From: Candidatus Cloacimonadota bacterium
GTDB lineage: Bacteria; Cloacimonadota; Cloacimonadia; JGIOTU-2
DNA: 9,205 nt
Reading direction: 5' to 3'
NCBI GenBank assembly: GCA_030628975.1
Contig: DAOVPZ010000031.1
Coordinates: 1-9,205 of the forward strand
In this document: positions 1-6,273 of the stretch, piece after piece
Numbering within the stretch: the stretch's first letter is position 1
How the letters are laid out: the number at the start of each line of letters is the position of its first letter
Position numbers and translations under genes: made by a program
The notes under the pieces: model-generated
The model's database searches: none
Seen by the model: the letters and a program-made list of their open reading frames with translations, nothing else
Told to the model about the DNA's origin: nothing

Positions 1-162
1 AGAAAGTGATTCTGCAATTTCAGATTTACCACTTCCTGACTCACCTGCAATGGTAATAATAAACTTATTTTCAGTTTTGAAAATTTCTGGCAAAATAATT
101 TTACTTATTAGTTTTGCAGCTCTTAAATGCCCTTCATGAATTATTAGTTTATCACCTTTCAT
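1..162 (-). CDS. P-loop kinase-like protein, N-terminal part (cut by window edge)
   Basis: The first 54 residues are visible and the rest lies beyond the left edge. A short N-terminal helix-like stretch (MKGDKLIIHEGHLRAAKLIS) is followed by a beta strand and a classical Walker A motif, GESGSGKS, at about residues 41-48, within IITIAGESGSGKSEIAESLS. A nucleotide-binding P-loop close to the N terminus is typical of small-molecule kinases of the uridine kinase and adenylylsulfate kinase type, but the substrate cannot be told from this fragment. The ATG is well supported: AGGAG lies six bases upstream, and the start overlaps the stop of the preceding M1-like gene by 11 bases (ATGAAAGGTGA), which indicates translational coupling. 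P-loop NTPase identity is firm; kinase assignment is an inference from motif position and sequence flavour. Confidence 0.75.
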   Translation of the reverse strand, partial: MKGDKLIIHEGHLRAAKLISKIILPEIFKTENKFIITIAGESGSGKSEIAESLS

Positions 163-1495
163 CTATTTCTCCTAAGTTATCTGGAATGCCTTTTTCTGAC
201 AACATCTTTTCAAACTTTGGAACACATGTTCCATCTTTGTCATACTTTGAGAGATAGTTTATGAAATCATTATAGGTAAAAATTCTCCCTTTGAAGTCTT
301 TATAGATGTCTTTAATTAACTTCTCCCAATTTTTTTCACCAATTTGTATGCATACTTTGTCTATGATATATGGTCCTTTCCCGTAAATAATCTTTCCTTT
401 TTCAGGAGTATTCGGAAAATCAACATCAATTACCGGCACATCTGTATCAGAGTTAGAAATCTCTTTATAGGCATCAAATCCTTTTTCTAATGCTTTGATA
501 TAAGCATCTTCGCCTTTTGTTTGCCTCAGACACATAAGGCGTAAATAATGTGGCAATGATATTTGGAGAAACCAGAATCCTTTTCCAAAAAGCTTATTAA
601 AAGTACCGGCAGCAATCCACTGACAAGCAATCGAGAAATGAAGGTTTTCATAATAACCTTTTTTAAAGAAATCGAATAACGGTGATCCTATTATTAAAAG
701 GGAAGTGGCAATATTCGTTCCTTGAAATTCAGGAAATTCTATTATTGTAAGCTGATTATGATGATACTCGCCAATATGTTCATTGAAGAACTTCATTGTA
801 TTACAAGCTTCAGAGAGAACTTCTTCTATTATTTCTTTATCCTTAATAAGAGAATAGAAATAAATTTCCTTGCTATTACATTCTTTATATGTTTTTTGAT
901 AATAACCTGTTTTTACAATAATTAATGATAATTTGAAAACAGGAATTGTGCTTTCCCATCTAAATTGTGAATGCTTATTGAGTTTCTTTCTGCCAATTAA
1001 ATCACCTACAGAAAAAACTTCATATTCAAATGGTACTTCAGCAATAAGTTTAAATCTGGCAATTTGATCAAGTATGAGAGGATACCATCGGTGTCCACGG
1101 TCTAAATACAAAACATCTTTTATTTTGCCTGTTGGAAAAGTGTAATTGAATTCTATAATCAATTCTCTATTTGACACAATTTCAGAGGGAATAGTTAAAA
1201 CCAATGTATCTTTGTTTCTCGTATATGGGATATCAATCCAGTCATTTTTTATTTTAGATTTTATGGATTCAATTTTTGCATCAGAAGATAGTAATAACTC
1301 AAAATTATCAATAGAATCCTCTTTCAATATTTCCAGATTAGCATTTACATTTAAAAGATTATTCAAGTCGAGGTTTACATTGATATCATAAGCTTTTACT
1401 TCTATTTGACTTAGAATAAGAACTTCTTTACTGCATTGACATATTGTTAATAAAGCAAGGCTTAGAATTAACAATTTAAATAATTGTTTAATCAT
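152..1495 (-). CDS. Exported M1-aminopeptidase-like protein lacking the zinc site (probable pseudopeptidase)
   Basis: The product of 447 residues begins with a hydrophobic Sec-type signal (MIKQLFKLLILSLALLTICQ). Cysteines at 19 and 21 could be lipidated, but neither sits in a canonical lipobox. The remainder follows the M1 (gluzincin) plan: a beta-rich N-terminal domain with the WYPL and FEYEVFSVGDL region, a GAMEN-like segment that is degenerate, a helical catalytic domain, and the usual end with IIYGKGPYIIDKVCIQIG (Tyr371 matches the conserved catalytic tyrosine) and FTYNDFINYL. The zinc motif HExxHQW is replaced by FSIACQW at 287-293, and the region that should carry the third ligand glutamate reads WFLQISLPHY (308-317). 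Zinc hydrolysis is therefore unlikely; a binding or accessory role is inferred. The frame is intact, so this is not an obvious pseudogene. The chosen start overlaps the S9 peptidase stop by eight bases (ATGATTAA) and puts the signal at the N terminus. An upstream ATG at 1513 would add six residues; neither start has a strong ribosome binding site. Confidence 0.75.
   Translation of the reverse strand: MIKQLFKLLILSLALLTICQCSKEVLILSQIEVKAYDINVNLDLNNLLNVNANLEILKEDSIDNFELLLSSDAKIESIKSKIKNDWIDIPYTRNKDTLVLTIPSEIVSNRELIIEFNYTFPTGKIKDVLYLDRGHRWYPLILDQIARFKLIAEVPFEYEVFSVGDLIGRKKLNKHSQFRWESTIPVFKLSLIIVKTGYYQKTYKECNSKEIYFYSLIKDKEIIEEVLSEACNTMKFFNEHIGEYHHNQLTIIEFPEFQGTNIATSLLIIGSPLFDFFKKGYYENLHFSIACQWIAAGTFNKLFGKGFWFLQISLPHYLRLMCLRQTKGEDAYIKALEKGFDAYKEISNSDTDVPVIDVDFPNTPEKGKIIYGKGPYIIDKVCIQIGEKNWEKLIKDIYKDFKGRIFTYNDFINYLSKYDKDGTCVPKFEKMLSEKGIPDNLGEIDER
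169..173 (-). promoter_or_regulatory. Ribosome binding site of the kinase-like gene
   Basis: AGGAG on the minus strand lies six bases upstream of the ATG at 162-160 and inside the 3' end of the M1-like gene. It fixes the start of the kinase-like gene even though that start precedes the stop of the upstream gene. Confidence 0.7.
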
Positions 1496-3944
1496 TGTTT
1501 TTATTCTTAACATATTTATTTAGCCATCTATCCATTTCCCATAAGACATGCATTATAGATTCTCTTGCTCTGTATGAGTGGCCTTCATAAGGAAGCATAA
1601 CTAATCTTGCAGTTGCACCGTTTCCTTTCAAAGCCTGGTAGAATCTCTCACTTTGCATTGGATATGTTCCTGAATTTCTGTCTGATTCGCCATGAATTAA
1701 TAGAATAGGTTCGTTTATCTTATCAGCATACATGAAAGGTGACATTTTAATATAAGTTTCAGGTGCTTCCCATAATAAGCGGTCTTCAGACTGAAAACCA
1801 AATGGAGTTAAAGTACGATTATATGCCCCAGTTTTAGCAACTCCTGCAGCAAATAAATCTGTATGAGCTAATAGATTTGCTGTCATAAATGCTCCATAAG
1901 AATGTCCTCCGATTGCTATTTTGTTGCTATCTGCCACTTCCATACTTACAAGTTTATCAACCGCAGCTTCTGCATCCAATACTAATTGTTCAATATAAGT
2001 ATCATTTGGCTTTGAATCTCCTTCACCAATTATCGGCATACTTGGATTATCAAATATTGCATATCCTTGTGTAAGCCACAATAGGGGAGACCACGAATAA
2101 ATCCTGATAAATCTATAAGGAGAATCTCTGACCTGACCTGCTGCATCAGCACTTTTGTATTCTTGTGGATATGCCCAAACTAAAACAGGTAGAGTTCCAT
2201 CTTCTTTCTTATAATTTGGTGGAAGATAAAGATTTGCAGTTAATTGCACCCCATCTTTTCTATTGTATTTTATGAGTTCCTTTTTTATGTTACTCAGTTG
2301 TGGATGAGGATGTGGAAAATTCGTAATTTGAGTATATTTCATACTTTTTAGATCAAGTAAAAAATAATTACGAGGGATATTCTGCGATTCTCTACTAATG
2401 AGTAATACATTATTTTTCAAATCAACAAATCTAATAAACCTTTCGTAATAGGGAGGTTCTGATATCCATAGTCTATTTGCGTTTTTGCTGTCCAAATCGA
2501 ACTTATCTAAAAAAGGTCTGTTCCCTTCTGGAGAAGCACCATCACCTTTTAGGTAGAGTGTTTTACCATTATCTTCCATAAGCAAGATATATTTCCCATA
2601 TTGATTGTAAATTGTTACAAAATCACCTGGGTCATTATATCTATCCTCCCAGTTACGGTCAAATAATACATTTTTCATTGGAGTCTCAGAATCGGGGTTG
2701 AAGAAACTTATAATTTCCCTTCTGTCTTTCCTCCAAAATTCATGTGTTATTGCCAGATTCCCATCACCCCAGGTAATTCCACCATATCTTAAACTAAAAG
2801 ATAAAACTTCTTTTGGATTTTGTGTGAATGGTGCTTTGAGAGAAAACAGTTTATCCCTTATTTCTACTTCTTTATGTGGATCACCTTCATCCTGTGCTAC
2901 TACCCAATAGATTGTTGATGGAGCATCTGAACGCCATATGAAATATCTGGGTCCCTTGCGAACAGCTCCAAACCCTTTTGGAATATCTTCTGCTAAAGGT
3001 ATATCTGCTAAGGTTTTAACTAAATTGCCATCTATATCCCAAACTTCAATTGATATAGGAAAACGATAAGCAGTAACAATGTAAGAAAAAGGTCGTTTAG
3101 TAATTTCAATAAATAAGTATTTGTTGTCTGGAGAAGGAGTAAATCTTTTCATCATACATTGAGGTCCTAATTTTTTACTTTTTCCTTCTAAATCAATACT
3201 CATAAGTTGTGAAGTAATATAGTATTCAAATAAGTCTTCATCATAACTATTTTTTAGCAAATCCTGATAGGTTCGCACAGGTGCTTTTTTGCCGATACTC
3301 TCCTGAATGACAGGTCCAGAAGGAACTGATGATTCTTCTGGTGGCTCACCTCGATTTTCTACGATGGATTTATAGATCAAAGTATTGCTATCTGATAACC
3401 AGGTGTATGGTCCTCCGTAATAAGTATCATTTAAAATTGCATCTGTTATTTTCTTTGCTTTACAATTTTTAACATAAGCAATCCAAAGTTCAATACCGTT
3501 TTTCTTTGTAATAGTGAAGGCAATTTTTTCCCCATCCGGAGACCAATTTACATTTTCAATTCGAGGGTTTGAGGGCAAGCCTGTTATTTGATTTTCAAAT
3601 TTACTATCAATTGAAAATAATTTTATATTAGTGTAATAGTATGTTGTGCTTTCAGCATTTATTTTAGGGTTAATTCTTAATCCGGCAAGTTTGAGTTCTG
3701 GTTTAGTCAGTTTCTCAATTGGGGGCAAACTTGGTCGTTCTAATAATAACATCCATTTTACTTTTGGATCGATTCTTATAGAGGGAGTTAAAGGAGCATC
3801 TACCAGATCAACAATTTCTTGAGGTGGTAGTTGATATTCGATATCTTCCTGGGCAATTATTGATGCTACATTTATTGAAAAAATCAATAAGAATAAAAAC
3901 ATCAATTTAAAAGAAATGTTAGATTGTTTTTTTCTTTTATTCAT
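1488..3944 (-). CDS. Secreted S9-family serine peptidase (prolyl oligopeptidase superfamily, glutamyl endopeptidase-like)
   Basis: This 818-residue protein starts with a basic n-region and a hydrophobic stretch (about residues 11-31) ending SIIAQ, a likely Sec signal with cleavage near Ala31, so it should act in the periplasm or outside. Residues from about 100 to 550 show beta-propeller repeats, for example NVNWSPDGEKIAF near 131-143 and FTPSPDNKYLFIE near 268-280. The C-terminal alpha/beta hydrolase domain (about 555-811) holds the complete triad: Ser682 in GGHSYGAFM, Asp755 in HGESDRNSGT, and His789 in PYEGHSYRA. Length, domain order and the GHSYGAFMTANLLAHT context match S9 peptidases of the glutamyl endopeptidase-like branch. 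The exact cleavage preference is not visible. A weak ribosome binding site (GAGAA) precedes the ATG. The gene is separated from the homocysteine methyltransferase gene by 51 bases without a convincing terminator. It overlaps the downstream M1-like gene, suggesting joint expression, possibly in extracytoplasmic peptide breakdown. Confidence 0.9.
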   Translation of the reverse strand: MNKRKKQSNISFKLMFLFLLIFSINVASIIAQEDIEYQLPPQEIVDLVDAPLTPSIRIDPKVKWMLLLERPSLPPIEKLTKPELKLAGLRINPKINAESTTYYYTNIKLFSIDSKFENQITGLPSNPRIENVNWSPDGEKIAFTITKKNGIELWIAYVKNCKAKKITDAILNDTYYGGPYTWLSDSNTLIYKSIVENRGEPPEESSVPSGPVIQESIGKKAPVRTYQDLLKNSYDEDLFEYYITSQLMSIDLEGKSKKLGPQCMMKRFTPSPDNKYLFIEITKRPFSYIVTAYRFPISIEVWDIDGNLVKTLADIPLAEDIPKGFGAVRKGPRYFIWRSDAPSTIYWVVAQDEGDPHKEVEIRDKLFSLKAPFTQNPKEVLSFSLRYGGITWGDGNLAITHEFWRKDRREIISFFNPDSETPMKNVLFDRNWEDRYNDPGDFVTIYNQYGKYILLMEDNGKTLYLKGDGASPEGNRPFLDKFDLDSKNANRLWISEPPYYERFIRFVDLKNNVLLISRESQNIPRNYFLLDLKSMKYTQITNFPHPHPQLSNIKKELIKYNRKDGVQLTANLYLPPNYKKEDGTLPVLVWAYPQEYKSADAAGQVRDSPYRFIRIYSWSPLLWLTQGYAIFDNPSMPIIGEGDSKPNDTYIEQLVLDAEAAVDKLVSMEVADSNKIAIGGHSYGAFMTANLLAHTDLFAAGVAKTGAYNRTLTPFGFQSEDRLLWEAPETYIKMSPFMYADKINEPILLIHGESDRNSGTYPMQSERFYQALKGNGATARLVMLPYEGHSYRARESIMHVLWEMDRWLNKYVKNKNND

Positions 3945-3995
3945 ATTATTTTCTCACTCAATTTTCCGAAATTTATGATATATGGATATAAGTAA

Positions 3996-4886
3996 TTATT
4001 CTTTATATGAGTCAACAACTTTTCGAATCGCACGTATATGTTCAGGGGTTGTACCGCAACAACCTCCAATAATTGAAACACCAGCATCAATCAATTCCTT
4101 TGTTTTCTCTGCAAAAAATTCTGGTGTTTCTGGATAAAACAGAGTTTCACCCTTCATTTCAGGAATACCGGCATTTGATTGAATAATTATTGGAAGTGAA
4201 GAATATTTTTTGAATTCATACGCAATCTTAATCATATTTTCTATACCATGTCCACAATTTGAACCGATACAGTTAGCACCAACTTTTTCAAGTCTTTTAG
4301 CAGCATCCTTTATGCTAACTCCCATTATTGTATAAAATCCTCGTGGGGTTTCATCAAAGGTCATCGTGGCAATAACCGTGATTTGACTTGAGATTTCTTT
4401 TGATACTTTTACTGCTATTGTTGCTTCATGTAAATCTGTCATTGTCTCGACACAAATAATATCCACTCCCGCATTTATGAGAGATTTCATCTGCCGTTTA
4501 AAGCTTTGATAAACATCCTCAGGTTCAGTATCCCCATAGGGTTTTAAAATCTTTCCGGAAGGACCACAAGAACCAGAAACATATGCTTGTGTGCCCACAA
4601 CTTTTCTCACACAATTAACTGCAATTGTATTAATTTCTTCATTTTTATCTTCAAGATTATATGCGGAAAGTTTTAAGGGAGAACCACCAAAAGTATTTGT
4701 TTGAATAATATCTGCACCTGCATTAAAATATAGTTGTGCGATTTCTTTAAGGATTTCAGGATTTTTCAGATTGATTGATTCTGGACAGTCCCCGGGTCTA
4801 AGTCCTTTTTGAAAAAGCATGGTTCCCATTGCTCCATCAGAGACGAGGATTTCTCCAGAATGTAATCGCTCAAAAAAAGGTTTCAT
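3996..4886 (-). CDS. Homocysteine S-methyltransferase, MetH N-terminal-domain type
   Basis: This stand-alone barrel of 296 residues corresponds to the homocysteine-binding module of cobalamin-dependent methionine synthase. It carries DGAMGTML (17-24), QTNTFGG (62-68), and the three zinc-ligand cysteines expected of the family: Cys211 in GSNCGHG and Cys276-Cys277 in GGCCGTTPEHI. Zinc activates the homocysteine thiolate for methyl attack. There is no folate-binding or cobalamin domain in the polypeptide, so it needs a partner corrinoid protein; the gene immediately upstream encodes one. The ATG lies one base after that gene's TAA, with AGGAG nine bases upstream, so translation is probably coupled. 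By context it should take a methyl group from the corrinoid protein and release methionine in the cytoplasm. A role with another thiol acceptor cannot be excluded, but the MetH-like motifs favour homocysteine. Confidence 0.92.
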   Translation of the reverse strand: MKPFFERLHSGEILVSDGAMGTMLFQKGLRPGDCPESINLKNPEILKEIAQLYFNAGADIIQTNTFGGSPLKLSAYNLEDKNEEINTIAVNCVRKVVGTQAYVSGSCGPSGKILKPYGDTEPEDVYQSFKRQMKSLINAGVDIICVETMTDLHEATIAVKVSKEISSQITVIATMTFDETPRGFYTIMGVSIKDAAKRLEKVGANCIGSNCGHGIENMIKIAYEFKKYSSLPIIIQSNAGIPEMKGETLFYPETPEFFAEKTKELIDAGVSIIGGCCGTTPEHIRAIRKVVDSYKE

Positions 4887-4887
4887 C

Positions 4888-5529
4888 TTAATTTACTCCT
4901 ATCAATTCTTTTACAGATTCCACTGCATTTGCTGAATCGTAAGCATACGCATCTGCACCAATTTCCTTTGCATAGTCTTTAGAAAGAGGAGCGCCTCCTA
5001 CAATTGTTTTTATCGAATTTGTTGTATCCTTAACCTTTAAAATACTTATTACCTCTTTCATAACTGACATTGTGGTTGTCAATAAAGCGGACAAACCAAT
5101 TACTTTCACCTGCTCATTGAGGGCAGTATCAACAAACTTTTCAGCAGGAACATCCCTGCCAAGATCAATGACTTCAAAACCAGCACCTTTGAGCATTATG
5201 CCTACAAGATTTTTCCCAATATCGTGAAGGTCGCCATGAACCGTGCCCAGAACTATTTTTCCCATACCTTGAATTCCATCTTTGATGAGGAGTGGTTTGA
5301 GTTGGTCCATTCCAGCATACATTGCTTTTGCAGCCATGAGCACATCAGGAAGAAAGATTTCATGTTTTTTGAATTGTTCACCAATGATATTCATTCCAGC
5401 AATTAATCCATTATCAAGTATTTCCTTAGTATCAAAGTTATGTCCAATTGCTTGTTTGGTTAATTCAAATACTTTCTCCTCATCACCTTTCTGTAAATAT
5501 TCTGAAATTTTTTGTAATATAATATCCAT
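4888..5529 (-). CDS. Corrinoid (B12-binding) methyl-carrier protein, MtaC/MttC family
   Basis: This 213-residue protein has the two-part architecture of methyltransferase corrinoid proteins. A helical cap occupies about residues 1-85, with GMNIIGEQFKKHEIFLPDVL and MAAKAM as typical cap signatures. A Rossmann-type cobalamin domain occupies about 90-213. The base-off/His-on motif DLHDIG at 100-105 supplies His102 as lower cobalt ligand, within GTVHGDLHDIGKNLVGIML; GLSALLTTTM (Ser147) and GGAPL (178-182) bind the nucleotide tail. It carries the methyl group as methyl-Co(III) between a substrate methyltransferase and an acceptor methyltransferase. Here it sits between the reactivation-domain gene upstream and the homocysteine methyltransferase gene one base downstream, with the mttB-like gene starting the set, so all three partners are neighbours. 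AAGGGA six bases before the ATG is the ribosome binding site. The gene is in the same reading frame as the upstream gene, separated from it by a TAG stop and a 27-base spacer. Confidence 0.93.
   Translation of the reverse strand: MDIILQKISEYLQKGDEEKVFELTKQAIGHNFDTKEILDNGLIAGMNIIGEQFKKHEIFLPDVLMAAKAMYAGMDQLKPLLIKDGIQGMGKIVLGTVHGDLHDIGKNLVGIMLKGAGFEVIDLGRDVPAEKFVDTALNEQVKVIGLSALLTTTMSVMKEVISILKVKDTTNSIKTIVGGAPLSKDYAKEIGADAYAYDSANAVESVKELIGVN
4896..4900 (-). promoter_or_regulatory. Ribosome binding site of the homocysteine methyltransferase gene
   Basis: AGGAG on the minus strand lies nine bases before the ATG at 4886-4884 and within the last codons of the corrinoid protein gene. Its position supports coupled translation of the two partners. 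Confidence 0.65.
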
Positions 5530-5556
5530 CTCTTTTCCCTTAAAATTTTTAGGATT

Positions 5557-6270
5557 CTATTGATTAATCAATTTTTTCATTCTTGCCCGACATGAATGTG
5601 TTTTACATTCCAGACAAAATGGATAATTATCCTGAAAAATGTGAATCTCTTTTTTCCCATAAACAATTATACCACTAACCGATTTTAACGGAGTCATTAA
5701 GAAACTCGCATTTAATGATAAACCTATTTTCTCAGGACGAAGGAACTGGAAGAGTTTTTTCTGTCCGCTGATATGCCATCCACAATAACCAGGACTATAA
5801 CTAAGAACGGTTGTTTCCTGTTTGGTAAGATGTTTTTTTTGTATACTTTTTTGAAAATATTTTTCAATTACTTTTGTTCCTTTATAAGAAGCCAAAGTTG
5901 CAATACTGTCAAGCAAAGAACCAATAGCAAAATCATTCTCTTTAAAAAATTTACTGATCGTTTCGCTTACTTTTTTGCTAATTGTAAGTGCAAATAATGC
6001 AAGATAATCAGCTTGCGGAAAAATATTCTCAAGAGGGGTATCTTTAGCATTTTTACCTTCACCAATAAATACCTCTTCAAATCCCTTAATTGATATTTCT
6101 GATAGAATACCCACAGGTTGTGCTTTTGATTTGAAAATGTCTAATGCCTTTAAAATAAGTTTATTAATTTTTTCTTTGACTTCTATTCCTTGCGATACAC
6201 CTTGTTCGCGAAGTATCTCTTCGCGAGTAGGTATAATTTCACTTATGTTGAAATTAATAATTTCGCTCAT
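5557..6270 (-). CDS. Stand-alone MetH-type cobalamin reactivation (activation-domain) protein with C-terminal Cys cluster
   Basis: The 237-residue product resembles the S-adenosylmethionine-binding activation domain of methionine synthase, here as a separate protein like the one known in Thermotoga. The family core is SPGYCGW (159-165), followed by QKKLFQFL, IGLSLNASFLM (182-192) and PLKSVSG (194-200), matching the MetH pattern of an SPGY loop, an IG-x-L-x-x-S-x-x-M segment and SVSG. Known members bind SAM and remethylate oxidised Co(II) corrinoid after one-electron reduction. The C terminus adds Cys219-x2-Cys222-x4-Cys227 followed by basic residues, absent from Escherichia coli MetH as I know it; it could bind an Fe-S cluster or zinc, which is inference. 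The start follows the mttB-like TGA by three bases and has no clear ribosome binding site, suggesting translational coupling. The likely client is the corrinoid protein encoded next. The gene ends in TAG. Confidence 0.85.
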   Translation of the reverse strand: MSEIINFNISEIIPTREEILREQGVSQGIEVKEKINKLILKALDIFKSKAQPVGILSEISIKGFEEVFIGEGKNAKDTPLENIFPQADYLALFALTISKKVSETISKFFKENDFAIGSLLDSIATLASYKGTKVIEKYFQKSIQKKHLTKQETTVLSYSPGYCGWHISGQKKLFQFLRPEKIGLSLNASFLMTPLKSVSGIIVYGKKEIHIFQDNYPFCLECKTHSCRARMKKLINQ

Positions 6271-6273
6271 AAA

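Noticed and set aside
722..925. Plus-strand open frame of 67 codons, and similar plus-strand frames at 1146-1391, 1889-2074, 2698-2910, 5224-5406, 5282-5563, 5773-5997, 6131-6316, 6313-6519, 6522-6722, 7007-7300 and 8157-8432
   Set aside because: All lie opposite strongly supported minus-strand genes, have no recognisable domain, and read like reverse-strand shadows.
3945..3995. Terminator or promoter between the homocysteine methyltransferase and S9 peptidase genes
   Set aside because: The 51 bases show no stable GC-rich hairpin with a T tract and no convincing -35/-10 pair.
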